NCBI GenBank assembly: GCA_002403075.1
Contig: DHHB01000068.1
Coordinates: 2,522 to 9,486 of the forward strand
Length of the DNA: 6,965 nucleotides
DNA from: a bacterium UBP1_UBA4783
GTDB taxonomy: Bacteria > Krumholzibacteriota > Krumholzibacteriia > Krumholzibacteriales > Krumholzibacteriaceae
Direction: 5' to 3'
Below are positions 1-5,666 of this stretch, piece after piece. Below the pieces are notes generated by a model. The model was not told the DNA's origin, made no database searches, and saw only the letters and a list, made by a program, of their open reading frames with translations. Numbering within the stretch: position 1 is the stretch's first letter; the number at the start of each line of letters is the position of its first letter. The translations under genes were made by a program, and so were the position numbers.

Positions 1-1
1 C

Positions 2-130
2 GAGTTCGGCGAGCATATTTGCCTCGAGACGCTCGCAGGGAAGCTCGTGGAAGGGAAGCAGGACTGGCCGCACACGACCTCGTTCAAGGTCGGCGAGCAA
101 ACCGTGGAGTTGTGGATGAGGCGCATCTAG
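2..130 (+). CDS. ileS: Isoleucyl-tRNA synthetase, C-terminal end (partial)
   Basis: This frame is open from the first complete codon of the window and ends at TAG 128-130, leaving the last 42 residues of a protein that begins upstream. The segment starts EFGEHICLETLAGKL, which resembles the C-terminal accessory domain of the long, archaeal/eukaryal-like IleS type, where a helix of the form 'YI..ETLA..L' is followed by a short beta segment; here the beta segment is FKVGEQTVELWMRRI. The enzyme charges tRNA-Ile in the cytoplasm. No catalytic motif (HIGH or KMSKS) lies in the window, so the call rests on this tail and on the familiar neighbourhood of ileS, DksA-type gene, lspA and rluD. The stop is 30 bases before the next start, which suggests one transcript. 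The main alternative is another class I synthetase or an unrelated tail, which I consider less likely. Confidence 0.75.
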   Translation, partial: EFGEHICLETLAGKLVEGKQDWPHTTSFKVGEQTVELWMRRI

Positions 131-142
131 CGCCTCGCTCGA

Positions 143-158
143 TGCAAGGAGCGTTGCA
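143..158 (+). promoter_or_regulatory. Ribosome binding site displayed in a small hairpin loop
   Basis: TGCAA (143-147) and TTGCA (154-158) are perfect inverted repeats around a 6-base loop, GGAGCG, which holds the core of the AAGGAG Shine-Dalgarno sequence (146-151). The ATG of the zinc-finger gene is at 161, a normal spacing. The 5-bp stem is weak, so the structure could be chance. The Shine-Dalgarno call itself is firm. Confidence 0.45.
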
Positions 159-160
159 CG

Positions 161-580
161 ATGCCGGACAAGAAGACGCAGAAGCCGAAAAAGAAATACA
201 CCAAGAAGGAGCTCGACCACTTCAAGCAGAAGCTCCTCGCCGAACGCGACCGGATTCTCAAGGAGCTCGGCCGGATCGAGGAGGCCCTCAACGAGGCCTC
301 GGACGAGACGGAGGCGGCGAAGCAGTCGTACTCGAACCACCTCGCCGATCTCGGCACCGACTACATGGAAAAGGAAAAGAACTACTACTACGCCGATCAA
401 GAAGGGGCGTACCTGCGCGCCATCGAGGCGGCGCTCGAGCGGATACAGCGCGGCGAATACGGCATCTGCTCGGAGTGCTCCGATCTCATCTCCGAGAAGC
501 GCCTCGAGGCGGTTCCCGCCGCCGAGCTCTGCATCAACTGCAAGGAAAAGAAGGAGAAGCTCGAGCGGGGAGGACGCTGA
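161..580 (+). CDS. DksA/TraR-family C4-type zinc-finger protein
   Basis: A 139-residue protein. A lysine-rich start (residues 1-20) is followed by a long charged helix pair (about 16-58 and 68-98), the coiled-coil hairpin typical of DksA/TraR proteins. The C4 zinc finger uses C103, C106, C124 and C127 (GICSECSD and LCINCKEK). Members bind the secondary channel of RNA polymerase and place acidic residues at the coiled-coil tip near the active site, tuning initiation, often with ppGpp. The tip here is HLADLGTD (60-67), with D63 and D67. This differs from the DxxDxA tip of E. coli DksA and looks more like the YteA/TraR-like branch, so a DksA role is not assured and I give no symbol. The start is supported by AAGGAG at 146-151. 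The gene lies between ileS and lspA, and its TGA is separated from the lspA ATG by a single codon in the same frame. Confidence 0.9.
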   Translation: MPDKKTQKPKKKYTKKELDHFKQKLLAERDRILKELGRIEEALNEASDETEAAKQSYSNHLADLGTDYMEKEKNYYYADQEGAYLRAIEAALERIQRGEYGICSECSDLISEKRLEAVPAAELCINCKEKKEKLERGGR

Positions 581-583
581 GCG

Positions 584-1072
584 ATGCTCTTCTTCGCGGT
601 CGCCGCGCTCGTCGTCATCCTCGATCAGGCGTCGAAGCGCGTCGTCTGGGAGACGTTCAAGTATCAGGGCGGCACCGACGTCATCGACGGGGTGCTCCGC
701 ATTACGCTCAGCAAGAACAAGGGCGCCGTCTTCGGCATCCTCTCCAACGTCAAGAACCTGCTGCTCGTCGTCACGATCATTTCGATCGGCGTGCTCATCT
801 ATTTCGCCTACCGCATGCGGTTCGCTCCCGCGCACAAGCGCATCTATCTCGGGCTCATCCTCGGCGGCGCTTTCGGCAACCTCATCGACCGGCTCGCCGC
901 CGGCGAGGTGCTCGATTTCATAGACATGGGGATCGGCGCGTATCGCTGGCCCACGTACAACGTCGCCGACATCGCGGTCACGGTCGGCGCCGTCCTTCTC
1001 ATCGCGGGGTATATGCTGAACCCCGATTCCCACCGGGACGACATCGCGCCGCCCCCGCGGGAAACGCCGTGA
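584..1072 (+). CDS. lspA: Lipoprotein signal peptidase (signal peptidase II)
   Basis: This 162-residue inner-membrane aspartyl protease cleaves the signal peptide of prolipoproteins ahead of the lipidated cysteine. All family signatures are visible: DQASK (14-18) at the end of the first membrane helix, NKGAVFG (45-51), GNLIDRL (98-104) with catalytic D102, and YNVADIA (125-131) with catalytic D129. Four membrane segments lie at about 2-13, 58-77, 87-101 and 128-145. Length matches the usual size of about 160 residues. The tail (146-162) is polar and proline-rich. The ATG at 584 is the first possible start because the same frame is closed by the TGA at 578-580. A GGGGAGGA Shine-Dalgarno at 567-574 lies inside the upstream gene, which implies translational coupling. 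The stop overlaps the rluD start. Confidence 0.97.
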   Translation: MLFFAVAALVVILDQASKRVVWETFKYQGGTDVIDGVLRITLSKNKGAVFGILSNVKNLLLVVTIISIGVLIYFAYRMRFAPAHKRIYLGLILGGAFGNLIDRLAAGEVLDFIDMGIGAYRWPTYNVADIAVTVGAVLLIAGYMLNPDSHRDDIAPPPRETP

Positions 1073-2043
1073 CGAATCGAACCTCCGTCTCGTTTCTCGT
1101 CGACGAGGACGACTCGGGCTCGCGCCTCGACGCCTACCTGAGCGCCCAGCTCCCCGAGCTTTCCCGCTCCCGCGTGCAAAAGTCGATCAAGGCCGGCGAG
1201 GTGCTCGTCGACGGCGCGCCCGCGGCGAAGCCGTCGCGCAAGGTCGGCGAGGGGGAGCGGATCGCGATCGCGTTTCGCCCCCCGGAACCGGTCGAGATCG
1301 CGCCCGAGAAGATCCCGCTCGATATCGTGTACGAGGACGAGCATCTGCTCGTCGTCGACAAGCGGGCCGGCATGGTCGTCCACCCCGCCCCCGGGCACGA
1401 GACGGGGACGCTCGTCAACGCCCTGCTCGCCCATTGCGGCAACCTCTCCGGAATCGGGGGGTACCTGCGGCCCGGCATCGTGCACCGGCTCGACGCCGAC
1501 ACCTCCGGACTCCTCGTCGTCGCGAAGGGGGACGAGGCGCACATCGCTCTCGCGCGCGATCTCATGGAGCGGCGGGTGAGCCGGGTGTACGAGGCGATCG
1601 TCTGGGGGTCGCTCCCCGAGGCGAGCGGCGTCATCGATCTCCCGATCGGCCGCAGCCCCGCGGATCGAAAGAAGATGGCGGTCGTCGAGAACGGCGGCAA
1701 GGAGGCGCGCACCGCCTACTCCGTTATAGACACCCTCGGGCCCTTCCAGTATATTAGGCTCAAGCTCGAAACGGGGCGAACCCATCAGATACGTGTACAT
1801 CTCTCGCGGGTGGGGCACCCCGTTCTCGGAGATCCCGTTTACGGCGGCAGGCGGACGAGCTGGGGCGGCTTTTCGGGAGACGCCGCCCGAATCGCCAAGA
1901 AGGCGCTCGCCATGATCGACAGGCAGGCGCTGCACGCGAAGGAGCTCTCGTTCACCCACCCCGCGATGGGCGTGGTCGTGTCCTTCTCGGCTCCGCTGCC
2001 CGCCGACATGGCCGCGGTCCTCGAGTTCCTCCGGAAGGCGTAG
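1069..2043 (+). CDS. rluD: 23S rRNA pseudouridine synthase, RluD type (RluA family)
   Basis: A 324-residue protein, close to E. coli RluD (326), which makes pseudouridines 1911, 1915 and 1917 in helix 69 of 23S rRNA. An S4 RNA-binding domain spans about residues 17-65 (SRLDAYLSAQLPELSRSRVQ... and VLVDG). The catalytic domain carries the RluA signature HRLDADTSGLLVVAK (139-153) with catalytic D142, then GRTHQIRVHL (236-245) and GHPVLGDPVYG (249-259). The reading frame stays open far upstream, back to position 19, but that stretch overlaps ileS, the zinc-finger gene and lspA and is not coding. I place the start at GTG 1069, which overlaps the lspA stop as GTGA and gives a normal N-terminus just before the S4 domain. 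The Shine-Dalgarno is weak (GGGA 1059-1062), in line with coupling to lspA. RluC or RluA specificity cannot be excluded, but the S4 domain, length and lspA adjacency favour RluD. Confidence 0.93.
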   Translation: MTNRTSVSFLVDEDDSGSRLDAYLSAQLPELSRSRVQKSIKAGEVLVDGAPAAKPSRKVGEGERIAIAFRPPEPVEIAPEKIPLDIVYEDEHLLVVDKRAGMVVHPAPGHETGTLVNALLAHCGNLSGIGGYLRPGIVHRLDADTSGLLVVAKGDEAHIALARDLMERRVSRVYEAIVWGSLPEASGVIDLPIGRSPADRKKMAVVENGGKEARTAYSVIDTLGPFQYIRLKLETGRTHQIRVHLSRVGHPVLGDPVYGGRRTSWGGFSGDAARIAKKALAMIDRQALHAKELSFTHPAMGVVVSFSAPLPADMAAVLEFLRKA

Positions 2044-2062
2044 GCGGAGGGCCGGCTCCGCC
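2043..2062 (+). promoter_or_regulatory. Hairpin between rluD and the STAS gene (copy A)
   Basis: GGCGGAG (2043-2049), a 6-base loop, then CTCCGCC (2056-2062): a perfect 7-bp stem beginning on the last base of the rluD stop and ending directly at the GGGGGA Shine-Dalgarno (2063-2068) of the STAS gene. No T-run follows, so it is not a standard intrinsic terminator. A competing stem, CCGGC/GCCGG (2052-2064), would cover part of the Shine-Dalgarno. A closely related hairpin precedes the phosphatase gene at 2913-2932. The pairing is seen directly; any function is inference. Confidence 0.45.
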
Positions 2063-2075
2063 GGGGGATGGAACG

Positions 2076-2420
2076 ATGCGGATAGTGACGCGGGAGAAGG
2101 ACGGCGTCGTCATTCTCGACCTCCAGGGCAAGCTCATGGGGGGGCCGGACGCCGAGGTCTTCAAGGCGACGATCCACAAGCTCCTCGAAGCGGGCCGGAA
2201 GAAGGTCGTCGTCAACCTGCACGATATCGATTGGATCAACAGCACCGGCATGGGGATCCTCATTTCGGGATACACGACGATGCGCCGCAGCGGGGGAGAC
2301 CTCCGGCTGCTCAACGTTTCGGACAAGATACAGAGCATCCTCTACGTCACGAAGCTCAACATGATCTTCAAGTGCTACGGAGACGAGAACGAAGCGGTGG
2401 AGAGCTTCGAGACTCCATGA
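2076..2420 (+). CDS. STAS-domain anti-sigma factor antagonist (RsbV/SpoIIAA-like)
   Basis: A 114-residue single STAS domain. The order of elements fits the fold: a first beta hairpin (VVILDLQGKLMG, 11-22), a helix (25-39), strand KVVVNLHDIDWI (43-54), the phosphorylation loop INSTGMGILIS (54-64), and a final strand DLRLLNVS (75-82) with C-terminal helices. By comparison with SpoIIAA and RsbV, S56 or T57 is the residue phosphorylated by the partner kinase. N55 stands where many members have Asp. The unphosphorylated protein should bind the kinase encoded 38 bases downstream and make it release its client. The phosphatase two genes on should remove the phosphate. The start at 2076 has GGGGGA at 2063-2068. 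The original B. subtilis names are not assigned because the client is unknown. Confidence 0.92.
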   Translation: MRIVTREKDGVVILDLQGKLMGGPDAEVFKATIHKLLEAGRKKVVVNLHDIDWINSTGMGILISGYTTMRRSGGDLRLLNVSDKIQSILYVTKLNMIFKCYGDENEAVESFETP

Positions 2421-2458
2421 CGCCGCATTCGCGAAACGAGTGAAGGGAGCGAGCCCCC

Positions 2459-2908
2459 ATGGCCGGCACAGTCGTCATCGAGTTCCCGAGCGATTACAAG
2501 TTCCTCAACGTCGTCGATCTCGTGTGCGGCGAGGTGGTGGAGGGGCTCTGCTGCTGCCGCGAAGAGGCGAACGAGATCGCGATCTCGGTCATCGAGGCGT
2601 GCACGAACGCGATCGAGCACGGGAATCGCGACTGCCCCGAGGAGAACGTCCGAATCGTGTTCCGGTGCGAGCCCGGCCGTCTCGTCGTCGAAGTCGAGGA
2701 CCACGGGAAGGGTTTCGATTTCAAGAGCTACCTCGAGCATATCCCCGATCCGTCCGATCTGCAGCACCTGCGGGGACGCGGGATCTACATCATGAAGAAC
2801 ATGATGGACGCGCTCCGCTTCGAAACGAAGCCCGGCAACGGCATAAAGGTCACGCTCGAGAAGAACCTGCGCGAACAGCCGCCCGAGGGCGGTTCCGCGG
2901 AGGCGTAG
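2459..2908 (+). CDS. GHKL-fold serine kinase / anti-sigma factor (RsbW/SpoIIAB-like)
   Basis: A 149-residue ATPase of the RsbW/SpoIIAB type. The N-box EACTNAIEHGN (47-57) supplies the likely catalytic base E47 and the magnesium ligand N50. The G1 box is DHGKGFD (81-87), and the G2 region is RGRGIYIMKNMMD (105-117), contacting nucleotide. Such proteins phosphorylate their STAS antagonist and sequester a client, classically a sigma factor, when the antagonist is phosphorylated. All motifs needed for activity are present. The protein has seven cysteines in its first 70 residues (C23, C31-C33, C48, C59, C70), which is unusual for the family. The C-terminal tail (about 138-149) is polar and glycine/glutamate-rich. 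The start has GAAGGGAG at 2442-2449, nine bases upstream. The client could be a sigma factor elsewhere, or another enzyme or regulator. Confidence 0.92.
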   Translation: MAGTVVIEFPSDYKFLNVVDLVCGEVVEGLCCCREEANEIAISVIEACTNAIEHGNRDCPEENVRIVFRCEPGRLVVEVEDHGKGFDFKSYLEHIPDPSDLQHLRGRGIYIMKNMMDALRFETKPGNGIKVTLEKNLREQPPEGGSAEA

Positions 2909-2912
2909 CGGC

Positions 2913-2932
2913 GGCGGACCGCTCCGTCCGCC
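2913..2932 (+). promoter_or_regulatory. Hairpin between the kinase and phosphatase genes (copy B)
   Basis: GGCGGAC (2913-2919), a 6-base loop, then GTCCGCC (2926-2932): a perfect 7-bp stem starting four bases after the kinase stop. It has the same stem length and loop length as copy A at 2043-2062, and six of the seven stem pairs are identical. The seventh pair is G-C in A and C-G in B. The loops differ. No T-run follows. It lies 12 bases before the Shine-Dalgarno of the phosphatase gene. It may act on mRNA stability or on relative expression of the module; this is inference. Confidence 0.5.
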
Positions 2933-2944
2933 CGAACCGACGCC

Positions 2945-2949
2945 GGGAG
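2945..2949 (+). promoter_or_regulatory. Shine-Dalgarno that decides the phosphatase start
   Basis: GGGAG at 2945-2949 sits eight bases before ATG 2958. An in-frame GTG at 2949 overlaps this element and has no good ribosome binding site of its own, so ATG 2958 is preferred. Confidence 0.65.
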
Positions 2950-2957
2950 TGATCTCG

Positions 2958-5225
2958 ATGGGCGCCTCCTCCGTACTCGCATCGTTCTACTTCGTGAGCG
3001 GCATCGTCATGTTCTTTCTCGCCGTGACGATCGTCCGCCAGACCGGGCGGAGCGCCGCGAGCTGGTTCACCGCACTCGTTCTCTTCTTCGCGAGCTTCGG
3101 GCCGCTGCTGGGGGCCGTCGGCTACCTTCTCGAGATCAACCCGCGGGAGGGGACGCTGCTCCTCAAGAACCTCACGGCGAGCTTCGCGTACGTGTGGGAG
3201 TTCTTCTTCCCGTCGCTCGTGCTGTTCGCGCTCGTCTTCCCGCGCCGCCATCGCGTCTGGGGCTTCATACGGCGGTTCGTGTGGGTGCTGTTCCTGCCGC
3301 ACCTTTTCCACCTCGTGCTCCTCATATTCCTCATCGGGCGCGTGAACCCCGCGCGGATGTTCCGCGGCGTCGCCGACATGCCCGTCTCGATCGGCGCGGC
3401 GAGCGCGTTTTTCCAGCGGCTCTCGCAGCTTCTCAACGTGTTCATGGATCTGCTGTTCCGGGCGCACGTCCAGCTGTTCACCGTCGTGAACGTCGCGTAC
3501 GCCGGTTTCTCGCTCCTCATCCTCATCGGCGCCGCCCGCTCCGATATCCCCCCGCGCGTGAAGCGGCAGGTGTGGATACTCATCGGGGGGCTGGGCCTGT
3601 GCATCGTCGTTTTCTCGCTCGCGCGGCTCGTGGCCGTTCTCGAGTGGTTTCCCGGGCACGAGGACGCCTCGATCGCCTTCATCAACGCCGCGCTCGTCAT
3701 CGGAGGCGGCTCGATCGCGTACGCGATCGTGCGCCACCATTTCCTCGGGCTTCGCATGATCGCGCGGCGGGGCATCCTGTACGTCGCGGCGGCGGCGCTC
3801 TTCGCGACGGTGTACCTCGTCATCATCCGGCAGATCACCGCGTTCTTTTCGCGGTTCTCGGGCGGCCGGGTCGAGATCCTCGAGACGGCGTTCATCGTCC
3901 TCTTCATCGTCGCTTTCCAGCCCGTGCTCGCGCGCGTCGAGGAATGGTCGGAGCGCGTGGTCATGCGCGAGCGGCGGGATCCCCGCTCGCGAATGCGGGT
4001 GCTGAGCGGCGAGCTCCTCACGATGATCGACGGAAAGGTCATGCAGGAGCGCGTCGGTTCGGAGCTTCGGGACGTGTTCGAGACCGACGAGGCGGAGCTC
4101 GTCATCGTCCGGGACCTGCTCGACGAATACGAGGGCGATCCGGGCCTTCGCCGCGTCGTCGACGTCCTCTGCGCAGCCGGAGAGCCGATGCTCCGTTCCG
4201 ACCTGCTCGAATCGCTCGGCGTCGAGACGCCGCGGAAGGGGTTCCTGAAACGCGGCGTGAAACGCGAGACCGACGCCGCGGTCGCGTCCCTGCCGCCGGG
4301 GGCGAAGCGGCTCGCCCGCTACGATCTCCTCGTTCCCGTCATGCACGACGTCGAATGCGTCGCCGCGATCCTCCTCGGAAGCCGCCGCGAGCACGACCGG
4401 TACAACTCGGAGGAGATCGCGCTCGTCTCGATGCTCGCCTCGCAGGTCGCCTCCTCGCTCCACAACATCGACCTCCTCAAGGAGGTCGTCGAGAAGCGCG
4501 TCATGGAGGAGGAGCTCAATATCGCGCGGTCGATCCAGCAGAACCTCCTGCCCTCGACGCCGCCGAAGCTCGACGGCTTCGAGGTCGCGGCCCTGAGCGT
4601 GTCGAGCCAGCAGGTCGGCGGGGACTACTACGATTTTCTCCACCGCGAGAAGTACCTCGCGATCGCCGTCGCCGACGTTTCGGGCAAGGGCGTGCCGGCC
4701 TCTCTCCTCATGGCCTCGCTGCAGGCGACGCTGCGCTCCAACATGGACAGGATGGAGCGGCCGGTCGATCTCGTCTCCAAGCTCAACCGGATGATGGGCG
4801 AGGCGATGGCCGAGGACAAGTTCGCGACGCTCTTCTACGGCTGCCTCGACATGGACCGCAACGTCCTCTCCTACACGAACGCCGGGCACGTCTTCCCGAT
4901 GTTCATGCGGGCGAAGGGAAGGCTCGACGTCCTCGACTACAGCGGCCTCATCCTCGGCGTCATCCCCGAGTACGAGTACGAGCTCCATTCGCTCGCCTTC
5001 GAGATCGGCGACACGCTCGTCATCACGAGCGACGGGGTCACCGAGGCGGCGAACGCCGCCGGGGAGTTCTTCGGCGAGAAGGGGCTCGAGGATCTCCTCT
5101 CCGCGCTTCGCGGCCGGAGCGCCGCCGATGTGCGCGACGCCATCGTCGAAGGCGTTAAAAGGTTCACGGGGCCGAAAGGGGCCGGGGACGATCTCACGAT
5201 CCTCGTGCTGAGGCGCACGAAGTAG
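2958..5225 (+). CDS. Membrane-bound PP2C serine phosphatase with 9-TM sensor and GAF-like domain (RsbU/SpoIIE family)
   Basis: A 755-residue protein in three parts. (i) Residues 7-325 hold about nine membrane helices (near 7-26, 35-57, 76-94, 106-127, 172-192, 205-228, 238-259, 272-296, 306-325). Arg/Lys-rich loops follow helices 1, 3, 5 and 7, so the positive-inside rule puts the N-terminus outside and the catalytic end in the cytoplasm. A loop of about 45 residues after helix 4 would be extracytoplasmic. The YAIVRHHFLGL (255-265) region resembles the 7TM-type input region of some histidine kinases. (ii) About 342-502 resembles a GAF domain. (iii) A coiled-coil linker (502-532, ending ARSIQQNLLP) leads into a SpoIIE/PP2C domain with metal ligands in GDYYD (D556, D559), DVSGKG (D573), SDGVTEA (D692) and GDDLT (D744, D745). 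It should dephosphorylate the STAS protein two genes upstream. A GTG start at 2949 would add three residues. Confidence 0.93.
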   Translation: MGASSVLASFYFVSGIVMFFLAVTIVRQTGRSAASWFTALVLFFASFGPLLGAVGYLLEINPREGTLLLKNLTASFAYVWEFFFPSLVLFALVFPRRHRVWGFIRRFVWVLFLPHLFHLVLLIFLIGRVNPARMFRGVADMPVSIGAASAFFQRLSQLLNVFMDLLFRAHVQLFTVVNVAYAGFSLLILIGAARSDIPPRVKRQVWILIGGLGLCIVVFSLARLVAVLEWFPGHEDASIAFINAALVIGGGSIAYAIVRHHFLGLRMIARRGILYVAAAALFATVYLVIIRQITAFFSRFSGGRVEILETAFIVLFIVAFQPVLARVEEWSERVVMRERRDPRSRMRVLSGELLTMIDGKVMQERVGSELRDVFETDEAELVIVRDLLDEYEGDPGLRRVVDVLCAAGEPMLRSDLLESLGVETPRKGFLKRGVKRETDAAVASLPPGAKRLARYDLLVPVMHDVECVAAILLGSRREHDRYNSEEIALVSMLASQVASSLHNIDLLKEVVEKRVMEEELNIARSIQQNLLPSTPPKLDGFEVAALSVSSQQVGGDYYDFLHREKYLAIAVADVSGKGVPASLLMASLQATLRSNMDRMERPVDLVSKLNRMMGEAMAEDKFATLFYGCLDMDRNVLSYTNAGHVFPMFMRAKGRLDVLDYSGLILGVIPEYEYELHSLAFEIGDTLVITSDGVTEAANAAGEFFGEKGLEDLLSALRGRSAADVRDAIVEGVKRFTGPKGAGDDLTILVLRRTK

Positions 5226-5234
5226 GGCGGGGGC

Positions 5235-5666
5235 ATGGAGCGGGAACGGGACGGGAAACGAGTGCTCGCGATCGATCCGGGCGGCCGCCGCGTCGGGTTC
5301 GCCGTGAGCGACGAGCTCGGCCTCACGGCGCAGGGGCTCGAAACCTTCGAGACGCGCGGGCCGGAGGATCTTCTCGAGCGGCTCGGCACGCTCATTGCGA
5401 AGCTCGACGTGGGGACCGTCGTCGTCGGCGAGCCCCGGTCGCTCTCGGGGGGCGAGATCGAGGGGACGGGCCGCTCGCGCGTTCTCGCCGAGGCGATACG
5501 CGGGCGGTTCGCGGTGGAGGTCGTCCTCGCCGACGAGCGGATGACGAGCAGGGAGGCCGAGCGGGTGCTCGCGGCAGGAGAGCGGCGCCACGGGAAGAAG
5601 GACGTCGACAAGCTCGCGGCGGTGCTCCTTCTTCAGAGCTTTCTCGACGGGAGATCGAAGGGATGA
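5235..5666 (+). CDS. ruvX: RuvX/YqgF-family RNase H-fold nuclease (16S rRNA maturation / putative Holliday junction resolvase)
   Basis: A 143-residue protein with the full set of YqgF signatures: LAIDPGGRRVGFAVSD (11-26) with acidic D14, VVVGEPRSLSGGE (62-74) with E66, LADERMTSREAERVL (98-112), and KKDVDKLAAVLLLQSFLD (121-138) with D123 and D125. E. coli YqgF takes part in processing the 5' end of 16S rRNA, while the family was first proposed to resolve Holliday junctions; the sequence does not choose between these. GGCGGGGG at 5226-5233 lies close to ATG 5235. An alternative GTG at 5262 would start just before the first motif, as in shorter relatives. The gene overlaps mltG by ATGA; ruvX beside mltG is also seen in Bacillus (yrrK-yrrL). 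Confidence 0.94.
   Translation: MERERDGKRVLAIDPGGRRVGFAVSDELGLTAQGLETFETRGPEDLLERLGTLIAKLDVGTVVVGEPRSLSGGEIEGTGRSRVLAEAIRGRFAVEVVLADERMTSREAERVLAAGERRHGKKDVDKLAAVLLLQSFLDGRSKG

Noticed and set aside
19..1068. A 350-codon upstream extension of the rluD frame.
   Set aside because: It overlaps ileS, the zinc-finger gene and lspA in another frame and encodes an Arg/His-rich sequence; RluD similarity begins just after GTG 1069.
844..1959. A 371-codon minus-strand open frame opposite lspA and rluD.
   Set aside because: No family signature, and it overlaps two certain genes on the other strand.
2043..2064. The GC-rich hairpin after rluD read as an intrinsic terminator.
   Set aside because: No run of T follows, and the next gene's ribosome binding site begins immediately, so a simple terminator is unlikely.
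2428..2435. The palindrome TTCGCGAA between the STAS and kinase genes as an operator.
   Set aside because: An 8-base palindrome with no second copy nearby and no promoter elements is within chance expectation.
3194..5158. A 654-codon plus-strand frame within the phosphatase gene.
   Set aside because: The product is an arginine-rich shadow; all PP2C, GAF-like and membrane features are in the other frame.
2850..5591. A 913-codon open frame on the minus strand opposite the phosphatase and ruvX.
   Set aside because: It lies antisense to strongly recognisable genes, its translation is Arg/Glu/Asp/His-rich with no family signature, and GC-rich codon bias removes stops in such frames.
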